This document shows positions 1 to 7,285 of a DNA stretch of 64,000 bases, one piece after another. The notes beneath the pieces were generated by a model. It saw only the letters and a program-made list of their open reading frames with translations, did no database searches and had not been told where the DNA came from. This DNA comes from Macondimonas sp035325645 (GTDB lineage: Bacteria > Pseudomonadota > Gammaproteobacteria > UBA5335). The stretch's first letter is position 1. Each line of letters opens with the position of its first letter. Location: positions 23,586 through 87,585 of the forward strand of contig DAOKZK010000001.1 of the NCBI GenBank assembly GCA_035325645.1, read 5' to 3'. The position numbers and the translations under genes were made by a program.

Positions 1-1125
1 ACCCCTTATGATGGGGGAAAGCGTTTCGATCACTTGGGATTGACTGGCTCCCTTCTGGCGATTGAGAGTACCTCGTACCTTGCTTAGGAATGCTAAAACG
101 TTCCTTTTCGAAGGCTGAATAATTAGCCTCGATTTTCGCATTCGGACATTCCAACCCAAGAAGTCGAACCCATCTTCCACGTGAGTAACATGGGTTTTGG
201 CTTCAGACAATGTCAGACCTCGTTCCGCAAGGAACTCGGAGACAATGGGCTTGACCCTGCGTTCCAGCAAATCCTTGGAGTTGCCAGTAATTACAAAGTC
301 ATCGGCGTACCGCACTACGTGGACTTTTGCCTCGCGAGCTTCACGCACTGTGTTGAACAGCGTGTCGATTCGCTCTTGGAGACCATCCAGAGTACGGTTG
401 GCGAGCACCGGAGAGACTATTCCCCCTTGTGGAGTGCCTGCCATCGTTCGGTAGAGATTTCCTCGTTCCATATACCCCGATTTCAGCCACTTGTGGAGCA
501 TGGCTTTGTCCATACAGACGTTTGCCAGCAGCCAGTCGTGACTGATGTTGTCGAAACACCCCTTGATATCCCCTTCTAGAACGAATTTCGGTGATGTTCT
601 TCGACCAAGAACATTTCGTACCTGTTCGATTGCATCGGCCGTTGACCGCTCTTTTCGGAAGCCATAGGAGTGTGGGTCGGCAAGTGTCTCCGCCACGGGA
701 TCTAGTGCCAGTAGATGGAGCGCTTGCATCGCCCTATCGCGCATGGTGGGGATGCCCAGAGGGCGCTTCCCACCACTTGCCTTGGGGATGTGTATCCGGC
801 GTAGAGGGGCAGGCTTGTAACCTTTCTTGATCAGGTTCTGTACCGCCTGCCACTTTTCTTCCGGGGTGCTCCACGTTTGGCCGTCGATTCCGGGTGTTGT
901 TCGACCTTGATTCTCCGTCACCTGCTTGACCGCGAGCGCCTTGGCGCTCGTGGAACGGGTTAGGAGCGATTGCAGGGTGCGGACTTTCCTCCACTTCCCT
1001 GCTTTCGTTGCTTTTACGATACGAGTCTGCAACCTCCCAACTGCGTGATGTGCGCTGGACCACGAAATATCGTGCCAACTCGACCAAGCAGCGGAGACGG
1101 CATCACTCTGATTATGAGCGTCCAT
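1..1125 (-). CDS. ltrA: Group II intron reverse transcriptase/maturase, C-terminus outside window
   Basis: The protein would reverse-transcribe and help splice its host intron. It is open from an ATG at 1125 to the window edge, 375 codons without a stop. An N-terminal RVT_N-like region (residues about 25-90) ends in TPGIDGQTW. RT motifs follow: RRIHIPKASGGKRPLGIP, then YGFRKERS, then LEGDIKGCFDNI, then GTPQGGIVSPVLAN, and the catalytic RYADDFVITG around positions 318-290. DGFDFLGW marks the end of the palm/thumb junction. The maturase (X) and any DNA-binding or endonuclease domains would lie to the left of base 1. The ATG was chosen because it is the first in-frame start after the embedded tRNA. 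All visible RT catalytic residues are present, so the gene looks functional as far as it can be seen. Confidence 0.93.
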   Translation of the reverse strand, partial: MDAHNQSDAVSAAWSSWHDISWSSAHHAVGRLQTRIVKATKAGKWRKVRTLQSLLTRSTSAKALAVKQVTENQGRTTPGIDGQTWSTPEEKWQAVQNLIKKGYKPAPLRRIHIPKASGGKRPLGIPTMRDRAMQALHLLALDPVAETLADPHSYGFRKERSTADAIEQVRNVLGRRTSPKFVLEGDIKGCFDNISHDWLLANVCMDKAMLHKWLKSGYMERGNLYRTMAGTPQGGIVSPVLANRTLDGLQERIDTLFNTVREAREAKVHVVRYADDFVITGNSKDLLERRVKPIVSEFLAERGLTLSEAKTHVTHVEDGFDFLGWNVRMRKSRLIIQPSKRNVLAFLSKVRGTLNRQKGASQSQVIETLSPIIRG

Positions 1126-1139
1126 GTCAGCCTCCGATG

Positions 1140-1213
1140 TGGAGCGGGTGATGGGAATCGAACCCACGCTGCCAGGTTGGGAACCTGGCGTTCTACCATT
1201 GAACTACACCCGC
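1140..1213 (-). tRNA. tRNA-Gly(CCC), intact, inside the group II intron
   Basis: A 74-nt cloverleaf reads leftward from 1213. It has acceptor GCGGGTG/CACCCGC, D-arm GTTCAATGGTAGAAC, anticodon stem CCAGG/CCTGG with loop TTCCCAA (anticodon CCC), T-loop TTCGATT, and an encoded CCA at 1142-1140. It lies 15 nt upstream of the reverse transcriptase start, and complementary 6-mers (CTCCGA, TCGGAG) at 1230-1225 and 1137-1132 flank it. Acceptor and D-arm match the interrupted tRNA-Gly at 2057-2019 almost exactly, but the anticodon stem differs. CCAACC replaces the intron's CCAAGC target, so this copy should escape insertion. Confidence 0.95.
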
Positions 1214-1242
1214 CTAAGTGCCCTTCGGAGATGAACGCCATA

Positions 1243-1274
1243 CCCCTTTAGGGATGCGTGCATCCCTTAGGGGG
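1243..1274 (-). repeat. Strong hairpin upstream of the embedded tRNA
   Basis: An imperfect palindrome with a perfect 7-bp core (GGGATGC, 2-nt loop, GCATCCC) and outer CCCC/GGGG arms. It probably forms a stem in domain III or at the base of domain IV, but this is inference from base pairing only. Confidence 0.5.
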
Positions 1275-1536
1275 TTGATTTAACAGACCTGTCTCGCAAC
1301 AGGCTACCACGCGGAAGTCAGCACTCTTTCGAGTCGGGGCGATCTTCGCATCCCCTATCTCCTCCATTACAGAGGAGCATTCGCTTTTTCCGCGATCCTT
1401 TGCCCGCAGTGGGTTCAGTGGACCTTACGGCTCACCTTGTCCTGGTTTCAAGACGCCAATACGGGTTTACCACGTTCCGCATATATAGCACGAGTTGGGA
1501 AGGTCCCGCCTTTCCGCCGGTGGCATTTCGTCAACG

Positions 1537-1559
1537 TGCATCGACCAAGCAGCGATGCA
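1537..1559 (-). other. Putative EBS1 hairpin of the group II intron
   Basis: A 7-bp hairpin (TGCATCG/CGATGCA) presents a 9-nt loop containing GCTTGG at 1550-1545. This is the exact complement of CCAAGC, the last six bases of the tRNA 5' exon. A terminal loop is the usual setting for EBS1. A 14-nt stretch of this element recurs at 1080-1093 inside the reverse transcriptase gene. Confidence 0.75.
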
Positions 1560-1609
1560 ACCACACCACGTCCCGTTTTGGGTAGGGCCTATCAGTCGCT
1601 TTGGCCCTT

Positions 1610-1616
1610 TCAGCTT
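1610..1616 (-). other. Putative EBS2 of the group II intron
   Basis: AAGCTGA on the minus strand is an exact 7-nt complement of TCAGCTT at 2032-2026 in the tRNA 5' exon, immediately upstream of the IBS1 candidate. It lies 5' of EBS1, as expected for domain I. Pairing is seen directly; the functional role is inferred. Confidence 0.7.
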
Positions 1617-2018
1617 TACGACGTTTATCAGCAGTTTGCTTACGCTGACCTTTCAACTCAGCCTAGCGCCTCAACCGGGTTGCGACTCCCAGTATCACAC
1701 CAGACCCCTCACGGAGCTGGTGTACCCCGCGAGGTGGCTACATTGTCAGTACGCTTGACACAACACCGTTACCAGTGCTGCATCGTACTTAGGCTACCGG
1801 CGGTTGAACGCCGGGTCTTGTCGTCTACTAAATGAGACTCAAGACAACTACATATGCGGCCTAGGCCGCCTAGGGTTTACTAAAGCCCGCTCAAGCCACT
1901 TGTTCCGTAAGGAAGCTCGTGGATTGCCACCGGAAGCACGGGCGACGGTGGAAAGGGCGCTTTTCTTCTCGCACTGACGTGGCGAGTAGGTAAGCCACCT
2001 AAGCGACTCGTGTCGCAC

Positions 2019-2057
2019 GCTTGGGAAGCTGAGGTTCTGCCATTGAACTACACCCGC
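2019..2057 (-). tRNA. tRNA-Gly(CCC) 5' exon, interrupted by the group II intron
   Basis: The 39 nt from 2057 encode the acceptor 5' strand GCGGGTG, the D-arm, the 5' anticodon stem TCAGC, the loop TTCCCAA (anticodon CCC) and the first two bases of the 3' anticodon stem. The sequence then switches to GTGCGAC, the intron 5' end. The missing half (rest of anticodon stem, T-arm, acceptor 3' strand) is not found between here and the reverse transcriptase gene, so it must lie beyond the left edge if it still exists. The mature tRNA could only form after splicing. Confidence 0.9.
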
Positions 2058-2184
2058 ACAGCGTCTCGATTTTCGGGCGTTTCGGCGATGATGTAAAGCC
2101 GCTGGCGGACCGATCGCGGCAATAAGGGGCGGTTCTTGCGGTAAAATCGTCGGTTCCGTTTTTGGCTGGCGATCTGGGGCCGCA

Positions 2185-2403
2185 GTGACCGACACGATTT
2201 CGATCGAACTCAACGGCGTACCAACGCTGCTCGCGCCGGGCCTGACGCTGGCCGAGCTGCTGGCGCGCGAGGGCCTGCTCGAGCGGCGCATCGCCGTCGA
2301 ACTCAACGGCGAGATCGTCCCGCGCAGCGCCTACGCCGACGTTCGCCTGGAGTCCGGCGACCGGCTGGAGGTGGTGCATGCCATCGGCGGTGGCGCGACA
2401 TGA
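2185..2403 (+). CDS. thiS: Sulfur carrier protein ThiS
   Basis: A small beta-grasp, ubiquitin-like protein (72 aa) that carries sulfur as a C-terminal thiocarboxylate for the thiazole ring of thiamine. The start is GTG at 2185. The hallmark segment IVPRSAYADVRLESGD and the tail HAIGGG are present. The protein then continues with Ala-Thr, so the reactive Gly-Gly is not strictly terminal. It is followed immediately by thiG, its partner, as in many pseudomonad-like genomes. No TPP riboswitch was recognised in the 127 bases between the interrupted tRNA and this gene. Confidence 0.93.
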   Translation: MTDTISIELNGVPTLLAPGLTLAELLAREGLLERRIAVELNGEIVPRSAYADVRLESGDRLEVVHAIGGGAT

Positions 2404-2420
2404 CCGATGGAGAAGCCCAC

Positions 2421-3236
2421 ATGACCTCGACCGACCTCACCCCGCCCGTGGACCGGCCGCTGACGCTGGGGGGCCGCACCTACCGCTCGCGCCTGCTGGT
2501 GGGCACGGGCAAGTACCGCGATCTGGCCGAAACCGCGCAGGCGGTGGCGGCGAGCGGCGCCGAGATCGTCACGCTCGCGGTGCGGCGCGTGAATCTTGGG
2601 CAGGACCCCAAGGCGCCCAACCTGCTCGAGGCGATCCCGCCGGAACGCTACACCCTGCTGCCCAACACGGCGGGCTGCTTCGACGCCGACAGCGCGGTAC
2701 GCACCTGCCGGCTGGCGCGCGAACTGCTGGGCGGTCATCGGCTGGTGAAGCTGGAGGTCCTGGGCGATGAAAAAACGCTTTATCCCGACGTGCGTGCGAC
2801 GCTCAAAGCCGCCGAGATCCTGATCCGCGATGGCTTCGAGGTGATGGTCTACACGAGCGACGACCCCATCGTGGCGCGCGAGCTGGAGGCCATGGGCTGC
2901 ATCGCCATCATGCCGCTGGGCTCGCTGATCGGCTCGGGGATGGGCATCGTCAATCCCTGGAACATCCTAACCATCGTGGAGCAGGCCAAGGTGCCGGTGC
3001 TGGTCGATGCCGGGGTGGGGACGGCGTCCGACGCGGCCTTTGCCATGGAGCTCGGCTGCGACGGCGTGCTGATGAATACCGCCATCGCCGGGGCGCGCGA
3101 GCCGGTACGCATGGCGCGTGCCATGGCGCTGGCCGTCGAGGCCGGGCGCGAAGCCTTCCTCGCCGGCCGCATCGCGCGCAAGCGCTTCGCCAGCGCCTCC
3201 TCGCCCGTCGACGGGCTGTTCGTCGGCCGTCCCTGA
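2421..3236 (+). CDS. thiG: Thiazole synthase ThiG
   Basis: ThiG condenses deoxyxylulose 5-phosphate, dehydroglycine and ThiS-bound sulfur into the thiazole moiety of thiamine. The 271-aa TIM barrel is full length. It shows SRLLVGTGKY near the N-terminus, the Schiff-base lysine in LVKLEVLGDE (Lys110), MPLGSLIGSGMG, and VDAGVGTASDAAFAMELGCD for phosphate binding. I chose ATG 2421, which has GGAG ten bases upstream. An in-frame ATG at 2400 overlaps the thiS stop by four bases and would add seven residues. Cytoplasmic; translationally coupled to thiS. Confidence 0.95.
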   Translation: MTSTDLTPPVDRPLTLGGRTYRSRLLVGTGKYRDLAETAQAVAASGAEIVTLAVRRVNLGQDPKAPNLLEAIPPERYTLLPNTAGCFDADSAVRTCRLARELLGGHRLVKLEVLGDEKTLYPDVRATLKAAEILIRDGFEVMVYTSDDPIVARELEAMGCIAIMPLGSLIGSGMGIVNPWNILTIVEQAKVPVLVDAGVGTASDAAFAMELGCDGVLMNTAIAGAREPVRMARAMALAVEAGREAFLAGRIARKRFASASSPVDGLFVGRP

Positions 3237-3246
3237 GGATCCACGC

Positions 3247-3969
3247 ATGCAGCCCGTCCACCGTCCGGTGCGCAGTTTCGTGCGCCGCCAGGGGCGCATC
3301 ACGCCGGCGCAGGAGCGCGCTTTTGCGAGCCTGATGGATCGCCATGGCGTACCGGCCGAACCGGAGCAGGTCGACCTCGCGGCCCTGTTCGGCCGCGCGG
3401 CGCCGACGCTGCTGGAGATCGGTTTCGGGACCGGCGAGGCGCTGACCGCATTTGCGCGCGCGCATCCGGACTGGAACGCGCTCGGCATCGAGGTCCATCA
3501 GCCCGGCGTCGGGCGCTTGCTCAATACCATCGAAAAAGAAGTGCTCACGCACGTGCGCGTGCATGCCGACGACGCCGTGCCGTTTCTCGCGACCCGCCTG
3601 CGCCCGGGTCAGATCGACCGCATCCATGTGTTCTTTCCCGACCCCTGGCCCAAGAAACGCCATCAGAAACGCCGCCTCATCCAGCCTGCGTTCGTTGCGC
3701 TGCTCACGCGCCAGCTCAAGCCTGGCGGAGTCTTGCACTTGGCCACCGACTGGGAGGACTATGCATTACAGATGGCTGACGTTCTGGCTGGCCGGCCGGA
3801 ACTGATCAACACCAGCAGCGATGGTCCGTACATCCCCCGTCCATCCGAGCGGCCCTTGACCCGATTCGAGCAGCGGGGTCAGCGCCTGGGGCACGGCGTG
3901 TGGGATCTGTGCTGGCGCCGTGCGGCAGATGGCGGCGAATGCGCGGCACACGAACAGGCGGGGGATTAG
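3247..3969 (+). CDS. trmB: tRNA (guanine-N7)-methyltransferase TrmB
   Basis: Methylates N7 of G46 in the variable loop of tRNAs using S-adenosylmethionine. The protein is 240 aa, normal for the family. It has the N-terminal RSFVRRQGRIT segment, the SAM-binding motif LLEIGFGTGEAL, the family signature HVFFPDPWPKKRHQKRR (substrate-binding Asp and Lys/Arg residues), and the C-terminal TRFEQRGQRLGH. It starts ten bases after thiG and ends three bases before the next gene, so it is probably cotranscribed. thiG-trmB is a common gammaproteobacterial arrangement. Confidence 0.96.
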   Translation: MQPVHRPVRSFVRRQGRITPAQERAFASLMDRHGVPAEPEQVDLAALFGRAAPTLLEIGFGTGEALTAFARAHPDWNALGIEVHQPGVGRLLNTIEKEVLTHVRVHADDAVPFLATRLRPGQIDRIHVFFPDPWPKKRHQKRRLIQPAFVALLTRQLKPGGVLHLATDWEDYALQMADVLAGRPELINTSSDGPYIPRPSERPLTRFEQRGQRLGHGVWDLCWRRAADGGECAAHEQAGD

Positions 3970-3972
3970 TCC

Positions 3973-4890
3973 ATGTCGAAACTGCACCCGATCATTGCGG
4001 TCACCGGCTCCTCCGGTGCCGGAACCAGCACCGCCCGCATCGCCTTCGAGCACATGTTCATGCGCATGAACCTGCGCGCGGCCATCGTCGAGGGCGACAG
4101 TTTTCACGCCTACGACCGCGAGACCATGGCGCAGCAGCTGCATCGGGCCAGCGTGCGCGGCGAACGCTTCAGCCATTTCGGCCCCTCGGCCAATCTGTTC
4201 GACAAGCTCGAGGAGCTGTTCCGCAGCTATGGCGCCACGGGCCAGGGGGAATCACGCCGTTACCTGCATACCGACGCCGAGGCCAGTGCCTTCGGCCAGA
4301 AGGCCGGCACCTTCACGCCCTGGACACCCTTGCCGCCGGACACCGATCTCTTGCTGTACGAGGGCTTGCACGGGGGCCTCGTCACCGATCGGGTCAACGT
4401 CGCCCAGCACGTCGATCTGTTGATCGGCCTGGTGCCGACCATCAACCTCGAATGGATCCAGAAGATCCACCGCGACACCAACGAACGCGGCTACAGCGCC
4501 GAGCGGGTGAAGGAGACCATCCTGCGCCGCATGCACGATTACGTGCACTACATGGTTCCGCAGTTTTCGCAGACCGACATCAACTTTCAGCGCGTACCGA
4601 CCGTCGACACCTCCAATCCTTTCATCGCCCGCGACATCCCGACGCAGGATGAAAGTTTCGTGGTGATCCGCTTCAAGAATCCGCGCAAGTGGCCCGTGCA
4701 GTTCCCCGAGATGCTGGCCATGGTCCATGGCTCGTTCATGTCGCGGCGCAACACCATCGTCGTCCCCGGCGGCAAGATGGGCATGGCGATGGAAATCATC
4801 CTCATGCCCATCCTGGAACAATTGATGCGCAACCGGGACAACGCCCGCCGCCGCAGCCGAAAAAAAATCTCGCCACCCGAAACACGCTGA
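3973..4890 (+). CDS. prk: Phosphoribulokinase
   Basis: Phosphorylates ribulose 5-phosphate to ribulose 1,5-bisphosphate, the CO2 acceptor of the Calvin cycle. The 305-aa protein has the bacterial class I pattern: P-loop GSSGAGTST (residues about 12-20), the substrate region GDSFHAYDRE, SHFGPSANLFDKLEELF, the Walker B-like LLLYEGLHGG, and IQKIHRDTNERGYS. No RuBisCO gene is present in the window, so carbon fixation is inferred from this gene alone. It lies three bases after trmB. The basic tail (RRRSRKK) is dispensable-looking. Confidence 0.96.
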   Translation: MSKLHPIIAVTGSSGAGTSTARIAFEHMFMRMNLRAAIVEGDSFHAYDRETMAQQLHRASVRGERFSHFGPSANLFDKLEELFRSYGATGQGESRRYLHTDAEASAFGQKAGTFTPWTPLPPDTDLLLYEGLHGGLVTDRVNVAQHVDLLIGLVPTINLEWIQKIHRDTNERGYSAERVKETILRRMHDYVHYMVPQFSQTDINFQRVPTVDTSNPFIARDIPTQDESFVVIRFKNPRKWPVQFPEMLAMVHGSFMSRRNTIVVPGGKMGMAMEIILMPILEQLMRNRDNARRRSRKKISPPETR

Positions 4891-4907
4891 GCAAGCCGGA
4901 GGTCAGC

Positions 4908-5951
4908 ATGGACTATCGCGCCCTCGGCCATAGCGGCCTGTCGGTCAGTGCCATCGGCCTCGGCACCATGACCTGGGGCGAGCAGAACAGCGAGGCCGAG
5001 GCCCACGCCCAGATCGAGCAGGCGCTCGCGGCCGGCGTGAACCTGATCGACACGGCCGAGATGTATCCGGTCCCGCCGCGCGCCGCGACGCAGGGACACA
5101 CCGAAACCATTCTCGGCAACTGGCTGGCCCGCAATGCCGCGCGGCGCGCCGATCTCATCATCGCCACCAAGGCCGTCGGCCGCGCCGACTGGTTGCCCTG
5201 GATCCGCGACGGGCAGACCCGCCTGACGCGTCACCAGATCACCGCCGCGCTCGAGACCAGCTTGCGCCGACTTCAGACGGACTACATCGACCTCTACCAG
5301 TTGCACTGGCCCGACCGCGCAACCAACTTCTTCGGCCGTCTCGGCTATGAACACCGCGAGCAGCCCGACGAGACACCGCTGCTCGAAACGCTCGCGACGC
5401 TGGATGACCTGGTGCGCGCGGGCAAGATCCGGCAGGTCGGCGTATCCAACGAAACACCGTGGGGCGTGATGCGCTATCTGGCGTTGTCCGAGCGCCTGGG
5501 GCTGCCTCGCATCGCCAGCATCCAGAACCCCTACAACCTGCTCAACCGCAGCTTCGAAATCGGACTTGCCGAAATCGCCCACCGTGAGAATGTGCCGCTC
5601 CTAGCGTATTCGCCGCTGGCTTTTGGCGTCCTGAGCGGCAAATACTTGGGGGGCGCACGACCAGCTACCGGTCGCCTGACCCTTTTTGAGCGCTTCAGCC
5701 GTTACACGAATCCCCAGGCCGAGGCAGCGACCGCCGCCTACGTGGCGCTGGCACAACGCCATGGCCTCGATCCCGCACACATGGCGCTCGCCTTCATCCT
5801 GTCGCGGCCGTTCGTGAGCAGTATCTTGGTCGGTGCGACGACAGCGGAACAACTCAGCCACAATCTCGCCGCCGAGGCGATGACACTCACGCCGGATCTG
5901 CTCGCCGACATCGAGGCCGTTCATCGGGCACACCCCAACCCGGCGCCGTAA
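4908..5951 (+). CDS. tas: Tas-like NADP(H)-dependent aldo-keto reductase
   Basis: A 347-aa (beta/alpha)8 oxidoreductase of the size and pattern of E. coli Tas. Visible features are the N-terminal LGHSGLSVSAIGLGTMTWG, the catalytic Asp and Tyr in NLIDTAEMYPVPP, the Lys in IIATKAVGR, the His in LYQLHWPDR, GKIRQVGVSNETPWG, and the C-terminal cofactor-phosphate region SILVGATTAEQL. The physiological substrate is unknown. It starts 17 bases after prk with GGAGG-like sequence upstream, so it may share the prk transcript. The ATG at 4908 gives the usual family N-terminus. Confidence 0.9.
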   Translation: MDYRALGHSGLSVSAIGLGTMTWGEQNSEAEAHAQIEQALAAGVNLIDTAEMYPVPPRAATQGHTETILGNWLARNAARRADLIIATKAVGRADWLPWIRDGQTRLTRHQITAALETSLRRLQTDYIDLYQLHWPDRATNFFGRLGYEHREQPDETPLLETLATLDDLVRAGKIRQVGVSNETPWGVMRYLALSERLGLPRIASIQNPYNLLNRSFEIGLAEIAHRENVPLLAYSPLAFGVLSGKYLGGARPATGRLTLFERFSRYTNPQAEAATAAYVALAQRHGLDPAHMALAFILSRPFVSSILVGATTAEQLSHNLAAEAMTLTPDLLADIEAVHRAHPNPAP

Positions 5952-6074
5952 CGAAAGCGGCGATTGCCGCGATCGTCGACCGTCTTGGGGGATGACGGCG
6001 GAACTTCAGGTACATCGGTCAGTCCATTTCATCGTGTGCATCATCATTGTCGGTTTTATACAGGAGATGGAACG

Positions 6075-6389
6075 ATGCTCTTCAATCGCAGGTCGACCGG
6101 TAAACGGGCGCGATACGCGGCACGTCGCGCAGTCCGCGATCACAACTTCGACGCACTCGACGACCTCTTCGACGACTTGGAAACCATGGCGGTGGATCGC
6201 CTGCGATCCCTGCGGGAGAAAGTCGTGGGAGGCGTCCATCGACTGAATTGGGACGACATTCGCGAATCCCTCCCGGAGGATTGGCACCGCTCCGCCGCCT
6301 CGCAATATGCGCGCGCGCATCCGTTGCAGGTGATTGGCGTCGCCGCGCTCGCTCTGTGGGCCATTTCGAACCTCAGAAAGTCGTCCTGA
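6075..6389 (+). CDS. Small membrane-anchored protein, YqjD/ElaB (DUF883)-like
   Basis: A 104-aa protein with a charged, helical N-terminal part (Asp- and Arg-rich, probably amphipathic) and one C-terminal membrane segment, LQVIGVAALALWAISNL. This layout matches YqjD/ElaB proteins, which anchor ribosomes to the inner membrane in stationary phase in E. coli. The call rests on layout and on the YqjE- and YqjK-like genes that follow, more than on sequence motifs. The ATG at 6075 follows AGGAG with good spacing. An ATG at 6067 is in another frame. Confidence 0.6.
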   Translation: MLFNRRSTGKRARYAARRAVRDHNFDALDDLFDDLETMAVDRLRSLREKVVGGVHRLNWDDIRESLPEDWHRSAASQYARAHPLQVIGVAALALWAISNLRKSS

Positions 6390-6434
6390 TCACCCTATCT
6401 CGGCGCCCGGAACGCACGAGCGAGGAACACACTC

Positions 6435-6836
6435 ATGGCCACAGTCCCTCTGGGGATACAAATCCGCCGGCTGTTCACCCTCCTCGCAGAGATCGCGCTG
6501 ACGCGAGCCGATCTGGCACGATTGGAATTCGCCGAATGGCGCGGCCAGACCGCACGGGCGATTCTGTTTGCCATCGGCCTTGCGATCAGCGCCTTCCTGA
6601 CGGTCCAAACCTTGTTGGTGGCTATCCTCGTGCAATGCTGGGACACCTGCCGGGAAACGGCCGCTTGGTCGCTGGTGGGCTTCTTCGCCGTGATGTTGCT
6701 GATCTGCGGGATAGGTCTGATTCTCGCACTGAAGGCCAGCCGGCAGTTTCTGCAGGCCACACGAGAGGTATTGCTGGATGACCTGGAGAGCCTAAAAGAT
6801 GAGTACGACACGCGGTTCCCGGCGTCAGATGATTGA
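6435..6836 (+). CDS. YqjE-like phage-holin-family membrane protein
   Basis: A 133-aa protein with two long hydrophobic segments (about residues 40-68 and 78-101) forming a hairpin, flanked by charged helices. This is the layout of the YqjE/DUF1469 'phage holin' family, host proteins despite the name. The N-terminal helix TRADLARLEFAEWR is typical of the family. It lies between the DUF883-like gene and a YqjK-like gene and overlaps the latter by 38 bases. The molecular function is not established for the family. Confidence 0.75.
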   Translation: MATVPLGIQIRRLFTLLAEIALTRADLARLEFAEWRGQTARAILFAIGLAISAFLTVQTLLVAILVQCWDTCRETAAWSLVGFFAVMLLICGIGLILALKASRQFLQATREVLLDDLESLKDEYDTRFPASDD

Positions 6837-7173
6837 AGCGGAAAAGGCGCGTCTGGTTCGTCGCGCCGAGCGCCAACGAGGTCGACTGAGCGCACAGAGC
6901 AGCCGCTTGGTACAAAGCATTCCGGGGCGTTCCTGGCTGATGGACCGGGGGAGCCGGCAAGAGGGCGGAACGACCCCGTCGGACGCCACGTCACGCAGCT
7001 TACATCCTTTGCTGATCGGGGCGGCCGGGCTCGTTTTGCCTCAGCTCATCAAACGGCATCCGGTTCTGCGGCTTGCCGCGCTGGGATGGGGCGCCTATCA
7101 ATTGGTCTCGGGCGAGCATCCGCGCGCCAAGACGGCGCCGCGCCGCCGCTCCCTGCTGCGGCGGTTTCTGTGA
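6799..7173 (+). CDS. YqjK-like protein
   Basis: A 124-aa, very basic protein. The N-terminal half is an Arg-rich helix (EKARLVRRAERQRGRLSAQ), a moderately hydrophobic stretch (LIGAAGLVLPQLI, then LRLAALGWGAYQLV) follows, and the tail is basic. It is read in a different frame over the last 38 bases of the yqjE-like gene, consistent with translational coupling. Arg-rich helix plus position support the YqjK assignment, but similarity cannot be tested here. The trio 6075-7173 is probably one operon. Confidence 0.6.
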   Translation: MSTTRGSRRQMIEAEKARLVRRAERQRGRLSAQSSRLVQSIPGRSWLMDRGSRQEGGTTPSDATSRSLHPLLIGAAGLVLPQLIKRHPVLRLAALGWGAYQLVSGEHPRAKTAPRRRSLLRRFL

Positions 7174-7285
7174 TGAAAATCGGCTGAGAAGCGCTTAAAC
7201 TCGTTTCCTGACGACCGGTCGCCGATTGAGGCGGCGGGGCGAGCGCGGGCAGGACGCCCGCGCTTTCATTCATGGAAGTTTCATC

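Larger units (their letters stand above)
1..2018 (-). mobile_element. Group II intron, 3' part beyond window edge
   Basis: The element reads leftward from 2018. Its first bases are GTGCGAC, matching the GUGYG 5' consensus of group II introns, and they directly follow 39 nt of a tRNA-Gly. About 890 nt of structured, poorly coding RNA (domains I-III) precede a reverse transcriptase gene starting at 1125. Two exon-binding sequences fit the interrupted tRNA: AAGCTGA at 1616-1610 pairs with TCAGCTT at 2032-2026, and GCTTGG at 1550-1545 pairs with CCAAGC at 2024-2019. They occur in the expected order (EBS2, then EBS1). A complete tRNA-Gly lies at 1213-1140, which is not normal intron content. Domains V and VI and the 3' exon lie left of the window, so the intron's integrity cannot be judged. 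The region is visibly less GC-rich than its surroundings, as expected for an acquired element. Confidence 0.92.

Noticed and set aside
1214..2018. ORF-less separate intron ending before the intact tRNA
   Set aside because: No domain V, no domain VI and no tRNA 3' exon were found before the intact tRNA, so the intron most likely includes the tRNA and the RT gene.
2058..2184. Possible TPP riboswitch upstream of thiS
   Set aside because: The conserved CUGAGA and GACC-type elements of a thi box were not seen in these 127 bases.
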